This document shows positions 8,130 to 15,550 of a stretch of DNA of 23,411 bases, one piece after another. The stretch is taken from assembly GCA_945861365.1 (NCBI GenBank), contig CAMAUH010000009.1, positions 1-23,411 on the forward strand, read 5' to 3'. The position numbers were made by a program, and so were the translations under genes. The notes beneath the pieces were generated by a model. The model saw nothing but the letters and a program-made list of their open reading frames with translations, was not told the DNA's origin and did no database searches. Position 1 is the first letter of the stretch. The number at the start of each line of letters is the position of its first letter. The stretch comes from Candidatus Kuenenia stuttgartensis (GTDB lineage: Bacteria > Planctomycetota > UBA1135 > UBA2386).

Positions 8130-8948
8130 TCAGGTGGCGCGCGGCAGCAGGACCTCGAAGGTCGTGCCCACGCGCAGCTGGCTGGTGACCACGATGCCGC
8201 CGCCGCACTCGTCGACGATGCGCGCGGCGGTCGACAGGCCGAGCCCGGTGCCGCCGGTCCCCTTCGTGGTGAAGAACGGCGTGAACACCTGCGTCGCCGT
8301 CGCCGCATCCATGCCGCAGCCGTTGTCGGTCACCTCGATGACCACGTAGTCGCCGGCGGCGATGCGGCGCGTGTTGGTCGCGGCCGGGGCGACCTGGACC
8401 CGATTCCGCGTGCGCAGCACCAGGCGTCCGCCTTGCGGCATCGCATCGCGGGCATTGGTGGCCAGGTTGATCAGCAACTGCCAGATCTCCGCCGGGTGGG
8501 CGCGCACCGGCCACAGGTCGGGAGCCTCCTCGACCTGCAAGGCCACCTTCGGACCGATGGCGCGCGTGATCAGCGACTGGGCCCCGCGCAGCACCGCGTT
8601 GACGTTGACGATCGCCGGCGTGCGCGGCCGGTTGGCGTGCAGCAGCCGGGCCACCAGCTGGCTGCCCTGGCGCACCGCCAGCTTCACTTCTTCGAGGTCG
8701 ACCAGCGCCGGGGCATCCGGTGGCAGCTGCAAGCAGGCGTGTTCGACGCAGCCGAGCACGATCGTCAGCAGGTTGTTGAAGTCGTGGATGACCCCGCTGG
8801 TCACCTGGCCGAGCCGCTCCATCTCGGCGCGCACCGGCTCCAGGTCGATCTCGGCTGCCGAGGGGCCACGGTCGGGCTTGGGGCGGTCGGCGTCCTGCAT
8901 CGGGGCACTCATCGAGGTGGGCTGGAGCGCGGCCACGAGTTGCCGCAC
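8130..8948 (-). CDS. Soluble sensor histidine kinase
   Basis: The protein has up to 272 residues and contains only a kinase core. The dimerisation helix carries the phospho-acceptor motif SGVIHDFNNLLT with H55. The ATPase domain has an N box (LLINLATNARDAM, 158-170), a G1 box (DNGCGM, 208-213), an F box (FTPFFTTKG) and a G2 box (GTGGTGLGLS). The HDFNNLL form is common in kinases of hybrid or PAS-linked systems, yet there is no PAS, GAF, receiver or membrane segment here, so the input must come from a partner or from the short N-terminal tail. No response regulator is adjacent. The GTG at 8948 is the longest start; an ATG at 8912 (residue 13) is equally possible. It is divergent from the ECF-like sigma factor gene, with a perfect palindrome between them. 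Confidence 0.87.
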   Translation of the reverse strand: MRQLVAALQPTSMSAPMQDADRPKPDRGPSAAEIDLEPVRAEMERLGQVTSGVIHDFNNLLTIVLGCVEHACLQLPPDAPALVDLEEVKLAVRQGSQLVARLLHANRPRTPAIVNVNAVLRGAQSLITRAIGPKVALQVEEAPDLWPVRAHPAEIWQLLINLATNARDAMPQGGRLVLRTRNRVQVAPAATNTRRIAAGDYVVIEVTDNGCGMDAATATQVFTPFFTTKGTGGTGLGLSTAARIVDECGGGIVVTSQLRVGTTFEVLLPRAT

Positions 8949-8969
8949 CGTAGCTACCGGCGAAAACCG

Positions 8970-8983
8970 CGTTCTTAAGAACG
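8970..8983. promoter_or_regulatory. 14-bp perfect palindrome between divergent genes
   Basis: The sequence CGTTCTTAAGAACG reads the same on both strands. It lies 22 bases from the assumed histidine-kinase start and 75 bases from the assumed sigma-factor start, in an AT-richer patch of a GC-rich intergenic region. A site like this would suit a dimeric repressor or activator acting on both genes. That role is inferred from symmetry and position only. Confidence 0.4.
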
Positions 8984-8999
8984 ATCTGCGAAAACTGTT

Positions 9000-9032
9000 C
9001 GACGGCCCGCGTCCCGGAGGAATCTGCCGTCG
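9000..9032. repeat. Inverted repeat CGACGGC/GCCGTCG upstream of sigma-factor gene
   Basis: Perfect 7-base arms lie at 9000-9006 and 9026-9032, separated by 19 bases. The spacer contains a strong SD-like GGAGGA (9016-9021), which is too far from the sigma-factor start to serve it directly. In RNA the arms could form a stem. Seven-base matches arise by chance in GC-rich DNA, so support is weak. Confidence 0.25.
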
Positions 9033-9057
9033 CAGTTAAGATGCGCCGGTATTCCTC

Positions 9058-9729
9058 GTGATCGAGATGCCAAGAGCCACCGACGCGGCGGGCCAGCCAG
9101 CCGACCGCGACGTCGAGATCGCCAGCCTGCTCAGGCTTGGCGATCCGGAGGGGCTCCGTCGCATGTTGGTCGACCATGGCGGCCGGGTTGCCGCGTTGCT
9201 TCGCACGGAGTTCCGGAACGTCTTGGACCTGCACGAAATCGAGGATGCGCTGAGTCAGGCCACCGTCCGCGTCTGGCGGGCCGGTGGTCGCTACGACCCG
9301 CAACGCGGGAGCCTGGGCGCCTGGCTGTACGTCATCGCGCGCAACTGCGCTCGGCATGCGATCGAAGCGAAGCAGCGCCATGCCGGGCTGACCCTGATCG
9401 ACGATCTCGACTCGCTGGCTGCCGCGGACCACTCCCCAGCCGCGGAAGCCGAGCGCGGCGAGCGCCGGGTGGTGACCGAAGACCAGTTCAAGCACGACGT
9501 CCGGCTGTGCATCGACGCCCTGCCGCCGCTGCAGCGCGCCGTGCTGCGCGCCGACTTCGCGGTCGGCGGCAAAGCCCCGACCGAGGCCCTCGCGGAGCAG
9601 TTGTCCACTTCCCCCAATTCGATCTACGTGTCGCGCAACAGCGGCCGCAAGGCCCTGCGGCGAGCGATGCAGCGGTTGGGGCACCTGTTCGGATGCAGCG
9701 GGGATGGCCCCATGGCAGGCAGCGCATGA
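9058..9729 (+). CDS. ECF-like RNA polymerase sigma factor
   Basis: The 223-residue protein has a sigma region 2 at about 35-105 (LRRMLVDHGGRVAALLRTEF, then LDLHEIEDALSQATVRVWRAGGRYD, then GSLGAWLYVIARNCARHAIE) and a sigma region 4 at about 147-208, with a helix-turn-helix around ALAEQLSTSPNSIYVSRNSGRKALRRAM. The linker is acidic and short, as in ECF factors. Start choice is GTG at 9058 or ATG at 9067; neither has a clear SD. The stop overlaps the start of the next gene by ATGA (9726-9729), a typical coupling between an ECF factor and its regulator. The divergent gene encodes a histidine kinase, so this cluster may combine two modes of signalling. Confidence 0.85.
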   Translation: MIEMPRATDAAGQPADRDVEIASLLRLGDPEGLRRMLVDHGGRVAALLRTEFRNVLDLHEIEDALSQATVRVWRAGGRYDPQRGSLGAWLYVIARNCARHAIEAKQRHAGLTLIDDLDSLAAADHSPAAEAERGERRVVTEDQFKHDVRLCIDALPPLQRAVLRADFAVGGKAPTEALAEQLSTSPNSIYVSRNSGRKALRRAMQRLGHLFGCSGDGPMAGSA

Positions 9730-10499
9730 ACACCACCAGGCTCCACGTTCTCCCGGACCAGGATGCTCCGGTCACCGACGCCGAACTGGCGGCGGCCGCC
9801 GCGCGACTGCAGTCGCTGCCGCCCGAAGCGATCGAGCCGTTGTCGCCCGAGTGGATCGAGGGCGCCGTCGCGAACGCGGTGGCGTCCACGGCCCCCGTGG
9901 GCCTTGGTGCGCGCCTGCGCTGGCTGCCGCGATGGCTCGCCGCGGCCGCGGCGTTGCTCGGCATCCAGGGTTCGGTCGCCGCGATGACGGTGGCGGCGGT
10001 CGGCGTCAGTGCCGCGGCAGTGACGGCGGTCGTGCTGGTCTGGCAGGCCGGCCACAACAGCAACGAGACGATGCCGTTCCCGATGGCGGTCGAGATCCTG
10101 CTGCGCGAAGACCAGCCCGATGCGGACCGTGCAAGTGCGCTGAGTCAGGTGTTCCGGCGCGCGCGTGCCGTCGCCACCGCGATGCGAGCGATCCGCACGG
10201 AAGGTGGCGATGCAGCGCTGGTCGCAGCGGCGGACGCTGGCCTCACGGCGATCCATGCGGCGGTCGGTGGCGGAACCTCCTCGACGAAGATCGCGGTCGA
10301 CGAGTCGTTCGAGAGTTCCTTCTTGGTCCTGCGTGATCGAGCCCAGGAGCCTGCTGTGCGCCAGCTGCACCTGAGCCGCTGTTTGTCGATGGTGGAGACC
10401 GGCCTGGCCGCGATCCACGCGATCCCGGGCTGCAGCAGCGGGTTGGCTGCAGATCGCGAGGTCTTGCTCGGTCACCTGCGCGATGCCACTTCGCGATGA
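9726..10499 (+). CDS. Membrane protein coupled to ECF-like sigma factor (possible regulator)
   Basis: The family of this 257-residue protein was not recognised. A cytoplasmic-looking N-terminal segment of about 68 residues contains a regular helical stretch (LAAAAARLQSLPPEAIEPLSPEWIEGAV), followed by one long or two short hydrophobic segments at about 70-107. A region of about 150 residues then follows, with helical character and two cysteines near the end (RCLSMVET and IPGCSSGL). The ATGA overlap with the ECF-like factor and the N-in membrane layout resemble an anti-sigma factor. However, the usual zinc anti-sigma motif (His-x3-Cys-x2-Cys) is absent. A regulatory role is therefore inferred from position only. 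Confidence 0.7.
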   Translation: MNTTRLHVLPDQDAPVTDAELAAAAARLQSLPPEAIEPLSPEWIEGAVANAVASTAPVGLGARLRWLPRWLAAAAALLGIQGSVAAMTVAAVGVSAAAVTAVVLVWQAGHNSNETMPFPMAVEILLREDQPDADRASALSQVFRRARAVATAMRAIRTEGGDAALVAAADAGLTAIHAAVGGGTSSTKIAVDESFESSFLVLRDRAQEPAVRQLHLSRCLSMVETGLAAIHAIPGCSSGLAADREVLLGHLRDATSR

Positions 10500-10514
10500 C
10501 CGGCGGCCGCGCCA

Positions 10515-10832
10515 TCACTGGATGGTGCGAGTCTGTTCCTTGACGCCGTCCACGTTGAAGTGCGCGACCGACCACCCGGTAGCCGTCCAGGTGGTCGCAC
10601 CCTTGCCACTGGCATCCAGGTGGATCGTCACCTCGACGACCGTCGCCTGCGGGTAATCGCCGTCGTCGATGAGGACGGTGACCACACCGTTCGCCTTGGC
10701 TGGATTGCTGTAGTGGATGTCCACGGACTGGCCTACCCGCAGTGTCCCTGCGGTGATGGTCAGCGACTGGGCCTGGGCGATGGCCAAGGAGAGCAGGACG
10801 CCGGCAAGGCCGGTCGTGAAGCGCTGCAGCAT
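10515..10832 (-). CDS. Small secreted protein of unknown function
   Basis: The 105-residue protein starts at ATG 10832, preceded by an SD (AGAGGAA) at suitable distance, one of the few clear ones in this window. Residues 1-22 form a signal peptide (hydrophobic GLAGVLLSLAIAQAQS, cleavage likely after AQA). The mature part of about 83 residues has alternating hydrophobic residues suggesting beta strands, for example GTLRVGQSVDIHYSNPAKA and VVTVLIDDGDYPQATVVEVTIHL, which could be a single Ig-like sandwich. No cysteine is present in the mature part. It is the last gene of a minus-strand run of exported proteins but is separated from the HEAT gene by 273 bases, so it probably has its own promoter. 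The function is unknown. Confidence 0.7.
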   Translation of the reverse strand: MLQRFTTGLAGVLLSLAIAQAQSLTITAGTLRVGQSVDIHYSNPAKANGVVTVLIDDGDYPQATVVEVTIHLDASGKGATTWTATGWSVAHFNVDGVKEQTRTIQ

Positions 10833-10944
10833 GTCTCGGTTCCTCTTCGATGCCGCGGCGCGCCCGGTTGCGAGTCGTCGGCGAGCAAGGATGGAACCTG
10901 GATGGCGCGTGTGTGCGCCGCCTGCGGCGAGTGGCCGAGGGGCT

Positions 10945-10969
10945 GCCATCGATCGCTCGATGCGATGGC
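10945..10969. repeat. Inverted repeat in intergenic region
   Basis: Perfect arms GCCATCG and CGATGGC enclose 11 bases, and an alternative inner pairing CATCGA/TCGATG is also possible. It lies between the stop of the HEAT-repeat gene (11106) and the start of the small secreted gene (10832). There is no T-run after it on the minus strand, so it is not a standard intrinsic terminator. It could be an operator, an RNA processing hairpin or chance. Confidence 0.3.
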
Positions 10970-11105
10970 TGCGCTGGCCTCGCGTGAATTCTCAGCTGTA
11001 GCCGCGCGTCGCCATGCTGCGGTCAGCTTGCAGCGCGGCTTCCTTCCGCCTTCGGACCGAGCCGTCGGACCGCGCGTGGTCCCGGTGCGCGAAACGCGCC
11101 GTCGC

Positions 11106-12428
11106 TCAGCGCACCGTGGCCCACCAGGCGCGCAGCGTCTGGAGGCCCGCCGCACGGTCCTCGCTGCCCGGGTTGTAGCCGGCGCGATCGAACGCGAAGC
11201 GGCGGTACGGGAACAGATCGCCGAGCACCTGCTGCAGTCCCGTCCACGCGAACTGGCGCACCTGCACCTTGCCGTCGTCGAGTGCCGCGAGCAGCGGCTC
11301 GACGACCTCGCGCGAACGGAAGCTCGCCAGCACGCGCACGGCCTCCGCGGTGCGCGTGCCGGGTTCCTGCACGAGGCCGATCACGATCGGCAGTCCCGAC
11401 GCATCGTCCATGCGCCGCAGCACCCCGGCGGCGAGCACCTGCTGCTCGGCATTGCCCGCCCGCAGCAGTTGCAGCAGGTCCTTCGGTTCGAGCCCGCCCG
11501 GCGTCGCGGCGAGCGCCTGCATCGCCGCATTGCGCACCTCGGTGTTCTTGTGGTCGAGCAGTTGGCGCAGCGCCGGCAGGACCCGGTCAGGGGCCTGCAG
11601 CTTGACCAGCGTCGCCAGCCAGGCCACGTCGTGGCCGGCGCGCGGTGCGGCGAGGGCCGCGACCAGGGCATCGGTGAGGGCCGCCGGTTGCTTGCGATCG
11701 CGTTCGAGCAAGCGCTCGATCCGCCAGAAGCGGTTGCCGTCCTCGCGCAGCAGCGCCGCCAGTGCGGTGGCCGCGGCTTCGCCATCGGGACCATGGACCA
11801 ACCACAGCAGTGCGGCGGCGCGCACGTCGGCATCCGCCGCGGTCTGCAGCCGCCGCACGACCGTGGTCGTCGCGTCGCTCTGGCCCTTCTCCTGCTGGCG
11901 CAGCAGCGCCAGGGCCGCGACCAGCAGCGGGCCGTTGGCGTCGGCTTCGACGTAGCCGCGCACGGCGTCGCGCACCGCCGGGTCGTCGATGGACCACAGC
12001 GCGTTCAGCACCTGCAGGCGATCTTCGCGTGGTGTCGTGGCCACCGCTTTGCTCAGCAGCGGCAGGTGGGTGCGTTCGCCATGGCGAACCAGCATCGCCG
12101 CGGCGGTCGCGCGCAGCAGCGGGCGTTCGGCCGTCAGCAGGTGCGTGTAGACCGGGCGCGTGGTGTCGATGGCGTGCTGCTGCAGCAGGTAGAGCGCCAG
12201 TTGCTGGCCCGCCGGCGCGAAGGCCGCGATGCGCTTGTCGAGCCGGCCGACGACGTCCGGGTTGCGCTCCCGCTGCAGCGTCTGGAACGCCTGCGAACGC
12301 GCCGTCGCATCCGCGCCGCCGAGCTGGTCGAGCAGCGCATCGAGTTCTTTCGTTGCCTGCTGCGCCGTCAGGCTGGCCGCCAGCAGCGCGAGCGCAGCGC
12401 CGGTGCTTCGGCATGCGCCGGCGTTCAT
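11106..12428 (-). CDS. Secreted HEAT-repeat protein
   Basis: The 440-residue protein has a signal peptide (residues 1-23, STGAALALLAASLTAQQ) and then about 400 residues of helical repeats of the HEAT/armadillo type. Clear units include LLRATAAAMLVRHGERTHLP, RLQVLNALWSIDDPAVRDAV, VLPALRQLLDHKNTEVRNAA, EQQVLAAGVLRRMDDASGLP and VVEPLLAALDDGKVQVRQFA. Such repeats form curved scaffolds for protein binding. The C-terminal 40 residues (FPYRRFAFDRAGYNPGSEDR) are aromatic and differ from the repeats. No enzymatic motif is seen. The ATG overlaps the stop of the VWA-like gene (ATGA, 12425-12428), so the two are translated together and probably act together outside the cytoplasm. The binding partner is unknown. 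Confidence 0.84.
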   Translation of the reverse strand: MNAGACRSTGAALALLAASLTAQQATKELDALLDQLGGADATARSQAFQTLQRERNPDVVGRLDKRIAAFAPAGQQLALYLLQQHAIDTTRPVYTHLLTAERPLLRATAAAMLVRHGERTHLPLLSKAVATTPREDRLQVLNALWSIDDPAVRDAVRGYVEADANGPLLVAALALLRQQEKGQSDATTTVVRRLQTAADADVRAAALLWLVHGPDGEAAATALAALLREDGNRFWRIERLLERDRKQPAALTDALVAALAAPRAGHDVAWLATLVKLQAPDRVLPALRQLLDHKNTEVRNAAMQALAATPGGLEPKDLLQLLRAGNAEQQVLAAGVLRRMDDASGLPIVIGLVQEPGTRTAEAVRVLASFRSREVVEPLLAALDDGKVQVRQFAWTGLQQVLGDLFPYRRFAFDRAGYNPGSEDRAAGLQTLRAWWATVR

Positions 12429-14119
12429 CGGCCGCCTCCGCCGGTGGTCGGGCCCGACGTGCCGCCGCTGCTGCCGGTGCCGCCCTCGCGCGGCGGGCGC
12501 TTCGGCGTGATCGGGCCGCCGTTGTCGTGCGGCGTCTTCGGGCGATGCCGCGGCGGCTTCTGGTTGATGCCGGGGAAGGTCGGCCAGAACTGCGCGATGC
12601 CGTTCCGTCGCAGCGCGTAGCCGAACTGGCTCTTGCCGTAGCGGGTCTGGAACGCCGTGTAGAGCGCGTCGAGGGCTTCGAGTTCGGGGCGCAGGGCGGC
12701 CTTGCCGGGCAGCTCGACCGCGAAGAAGGGGCGCACGCCGTGGCACAGGCAGAAGTTCGAGAAGCCGATGCCGACCGGCCGCTGCTCGCCATCGAGGCTC
12801 GGCACTTCGGGTAGCACCGGCACGTTCGCATCCTTGCCGAACAGGCCGGGAGCGACGTCGCGGCACCAGGCGGCGAAGGTCAGCAGGTTGACGCGCGTCA
12901 GCTGCAGCAGCACGCGCGTGTAGCGCGCCGCGGCTTCGCTGCGCGCCATGCCCTTGCCGGCTTCGATGCGGTCGAGTTTCTGCTGCAGCTGCTCGCCGAG
13001 CTGCTGGGCCTTCGCTGCGGCCTCCTCGGCGCGTTTGGCGTGGCGCTCGAAGCTGGCGGTGTCGGTCAGGTCGAGATCGCGGGCCGGGCGCAGGCGTTCG
13101 GGCTCGGCGCTGCTGGTGGTGATGCGCACGCCCGGTGCACTGCTGACGAGGCCCGCCTCCGAAGCGCCGCGCCACGCTTCGACGGTGGCGCGGAAGAACG
13201 GGTCCGCACCGAGGCGAGTGAAGGTGTCGCTGCGCGAAGTGGCGAGCGGGCCGAGCTGGTCGACCAGCGGATCGGACCAGCGGTCGTCGGGCGGCAGATG
13301 GTCGCCTTCGCAGAACAGGCAGCGGGCGTTGATCGCGCACTGGTGCTGGGTCTGCGCCGCGGTCGCGTGCAGGTAGACGCGGCCCCCGGTGGCGGCGGCC
13401 ATGCGCGACAGGCCCCAGGTCGCGAAGCCGGCGGGGGTGATCTCGTTGGCGGAGGCGAACTGGAACAACCAGCCCCAGGGCAGGTCGATCACCGCACCAT
13501 CGGCACCGGTCAACGTGGTGCCGCGCGGCTTGTCCTCCCACGGCCGCGCCGCCCAGTAGCTGTCGGCGAGGGTGGCCTCCGACGTCAGCACGTCGACGCG
13601 CACCTTCGCCTTGTGCAGCACGGTCGCGGTCTGTTCGACGTCGTCCTCGACATCGCCGTTCTCCAGCGACACCAGCAGTAGCACGCGTTCGGCCCCGCCG
13701 CTCGGGAAGGCGCCCGCCGCGGTGCGCAGGTCGGCATAGACGTTCTGGAAATCCGCCGCCGGCTGCTGCAACGCCGTGCGCAGGGCCATGAGCACGGTCG
13801 GGTGCTCGGTGGTCGGCGGCACGACGATGCAGCCCTTCTGGCCGATCACGCCGAGCCCGAGCCGGGTGCGCGCCAACTGCCGCTTGTTGCTCGCCAGCAT
13901 CGCCGCGAACGCGTCGGCGAACCCGGCCGACACGAGGCCCGCGGACGGATCGACGACGACGATGACGGTGCGCTCGCTGTCCTTCTCGCCACCGCCGAGC
14001 ACGATGTCGAGCGGGCGTTGCAGCGTGCGGCCGGGCTCGGTCACCGCGGCGGCGGTCGGCGGGTTCTGGGCGAGTGCTGGTGCGCAGAGCAGACCGAGCA
14101 GCAGGGCGAGCGAGCGCAT
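12425..14119 (-). CDS. Secreted VWA-like protein with Cys clusters and Pro/Gly-rich tail
   Basis: The 564-residue protein has a signal peptide (1-17, LLLGLLCAPALAQ). Residues about 50-200 look like a von Willebrand A fold: a hydrophobic strand TVIVVVD leading to D57-P-S-A-G, a degenerate version of the DxSxS metal site with Gly in the last position, and later strands such as VLLLVSLENGDVED. A central part has Cys261, Cys267 and Cys270 (ARCLFCEGDH), then an alanine- and glutamine-rich segment (about 358-385) predicted as coiled coil. Another cluster is FCLCHG (C457, C459). The last 45 residues are rich in Pro, Lys and Gly and probably disordered. ATG 14119 lacks an SD; a possible extended -10 lies directly upstream. 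It is coupled to the HEAT gene. The family is not recognised beyond VWA-like. Confidence 0.78.
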   Translation of the reverse strand: MRSLALLLGLLCAPALAQNPPTAAAVTEPGRTLQRPLDIVLGGGEKDSERTVIVVVDPSAGLVSAGFADAFAAMLASNKRQLARTRLGLGVIGQKGCIVVPPTTEHPTVLMALRTALQQPAADFQNVYADLRTAAGAFPSGGAERVLLLVSLENGDVEDDVEQTATVLHKAKVRVDVLTSEATLADSYWAARPWEDKPRGTTLTGADGAVIDLPWGWLFQFASANEITPAGFATWGLSRMAAATGGRVYLHATAAQTQHQCAINARCLFCEGDHLPPDDRWSDPLVDQLGPLATSRSDTFTRLGADPFFRATVEAWRGASEAGLVSSAPGVRITTSSAEPERLRPARDLDLTDTASFERHAKRAEEAAAKAQQLGEQLQQKLDRIEAGKGMARSEAAARYTRVLLQLTRVNLLTFAAWCRDVAPGLFGKDANVPVLPEVPSLDGEQRPVGIGFSNFCLCHGVRPFFAVELPGKAALRPELEALDALYTAFQTRYGKSQFGYALRRNGIAQFWPTFPGINQKPPRHRPKTPHDNGGPITPKRPPREGGTGSSGGTSGPTTGGGGR

Positions 14120-14125
14120 CGCGGC

Positions 14126-14134
14126 AACATAGCA
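14126..14134 (-). promoter_or_regulatory. Possible extended -10 element for VWA-like gene
   Basis: On the minus strand the sequence TGCTATGTT has the form TGnTATnnT, an extended -10. It ends six bases before the ATG at 14119, so a transcript starting from it would be leaderless or nearly so, in line with the absence of an SD. No good -35 hexamer was found. The role is inferred. Confidence 0.27.
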
Positions 14135-14168
14135 GTCCAGCCGGAAGGCGACCGGCGATCCGCGTCGA

Positions 14169-15410
14169 TCAGCGGATGATCCCGGCCGACGGGTTGGTGA
14201 CCTCGAGCACGCCGGTCGGGGTCAGCGCTGCCCCCGTGATCTCGATGACACTGCCAACGAGACTCAGCAGGTTCGGGATCGGCACCTGGAACATCTGCAC
14301 CGGGCTCGTGGTCAGCACGCCGACACCGATCGGCACTGCCGACGCCAGGTCCATGAACAGCTCCCACGTGCCCAGTTGCTGCGCGAACGACGACATGCTG
14401 GCGTAGGCGAGCACGATGTCGCCGATGCCGCTGCGCACGAACGTCGCGTAGTTGCCGCCGAGCGGCGCATCGATGGAGGCCTGGTGAGTGATCGTGCGCA
14501 GGACCGGCACGACCCCGGGGCCGAACACCGGGCCGGTCGGGCTCGGAGTCAGCACCACGCTCGCCTCGTACTCGACGGTCGGGTCGACCGGCCAGAACGA
14601 CGCGTAGTCCTGGAACACGGCGGGCACCGGCCACAGTGGATGCGGCGCCGCGTCGGCGGTGAGCGTCGAGTTGAAGCAGACGTGAACGCGGGACGCCTTG
14701 GTGACCGAGTTGTCGCTGAAGCCGACACACGCCGCCGGCTCGGCGTAGGCGCCGAGGCTCGAACCCGCCGTCAGGGTGCAGTCGATCAGCCACACCTCCG
14801 AGCGCAGCACGTCGAGTGCGGTCTGCGCGCGCTGGGTGGAGAGGCTGTAGACCGACAGGTCATGCCCAGTGATCCAGGTCGTCTCGAACGACGCGACGCA
14901 GTCGATCACCTGCGTGGTACTCAGGTCGCAACTCTGCACCGTCAGGCCGACCGCCTGCGCCAGCAAGCCGACGCGGTCGGCCTGCGGCGACACCGACATC
15001 ACTTCGCAGTTCTCGAGGTGCACGGTCGGCGCCGGCCAGGAGTTCTGGAACGTCCCGACGCTGAGGGCCCACTGGCCGGTGGCATCGCTCTGAAACCGCA
15101 CGCCGCTCAGGTTGACGCGCTGCGCAGCGCCGCCCCAGAACGTGAAGGCCATCGTCTGCAGCGAGTTCAGCACCGGCACCACCAGCGGGTTGCCTTCGCC
15201 GTGGATGCTGAACGAGTGCTGCGTGCTCTTGGTCGAGCCGGTGTAGGTGCCGGCGCGCAACACGATCAGGTCGTTCGCTTGCAGGTCGTTGAGCGCCGCG
15301 GTCAGGGTCGTGTGGTTGGTGCCAGGGCCGTTGCTGGCGTCCACGATCACGGTGCGCTGCGCAACGACAGTGGCCAGCAGGGAGGAGGCGACGAGGAGGA
15401 ATCGGGTCAT
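14169..15410 (-). CDS. Secreted right-handed beta-helix (pectin-lyase-like) protein
   Basis: The 413-residue protein has a signal peptide (1-17, FLLVASSLLATVVAQ). It then opens with a typical beta-helix entry, TVIVDASNGPGTNHTTLTAAL followed by LQANDLIVLRAGTYTGS, and continues with short strand-turn repeats where polar and hydrophobic residues alternate (VHLENCEVMSVSP, LTVQSCDLSTTQV, VWLIDCTLTAGS). Paired cysteines occur at matching coil positions (ENCEV, QSCDL, IDCTL), suggesting a stacked ladder. The last 90 residues form a different domain (ELFMDLASAVPIGVGV to the end) that may be a C-terminal beta-sandwich. No catalytic residue set of a polysaccharide lyase was identified, so adhesion or carbohydrate binding is as likely as catalysis. 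It precedes the VWA-like gene with a 49-base gap. Confidence 0.8.
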   Translation of the reverse strand: MTRFLLVASSLLATVVAQRTVIVDASNGPGTNHTTLTAALNDLQANDLIVLRAGTYTGSTKSTQHSFSIHGEGNPLVVPVLNSLQTMAFTFWGGAAQRVNLSGVRFQSDATGQWALSVGTFQNSWPAPTVHLENCEVMSVSPQADRVGLLAQAVGLTVQSCDLSTTQVIDCVASFETTWITGHDLSVYSLSTQRAQTALDVLRSEVWLIDCTLTAGSSLGAYAEPAACVGFSDNSVTKASRVHVCFNSTLTADAAPHPLWPVPAVFQDYASFWPVDPTVEYEASVVLTPSPTGPVFGPGVVPVLRTITHQASIDAPLGGNYATFVRSGIGDIVLAYASMSSFAQQLGTWELFMDLASAVPIGVGVLTTSPVQMFQVPIPNLLSLVGSVIEITGAALTPTGVLEVTNPSAGIIR

Positions 15411-15534
15411 GGTTCTGGGAGGCGTTGGTTGCTGCCCAGGGACACGCGATCCAGCGCTGCCGACCGTCTTGGATTCGCAGAGAATCCGCATCCCCAGCCG
15501 CCGGTTGCTCGGCCACCAAGGCCCCGCAGCCCTT

Positions 15535-15543
15535 GCTATGGTC
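15535..15543 (+). promoter_or_regulatory. Possible extended -10 element for small secreted protein gene
   Basis: The sequence TGCTATGGT fits TGnTATnnT and its hexamer ends eight bases before the ATG at 15551. A transcript from here would be leaderless. The seven-base core TGCTATG matches the site before the VWA-like gene. No convincing -35 lies upstream at normal spacing. Confidence 0.27.
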
Positions 15544-15550
15544 TCCACCA

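Noticed and set aside
10945..10969. Hairpin as intrinsic terminator for the HEAT gene
   Set aside because: There is no T-run on either side and it is 137 bases past the stop; kept only as an unexplained inverted repeat.
15505..15542. Standard -35/-10 promoter TTGCTC and TATGGT before the gene at 15551
   Set aside because: The two hexamers are 26 bases apart, too far for a sigma-70 promoter; only the extended -10 reading remains.
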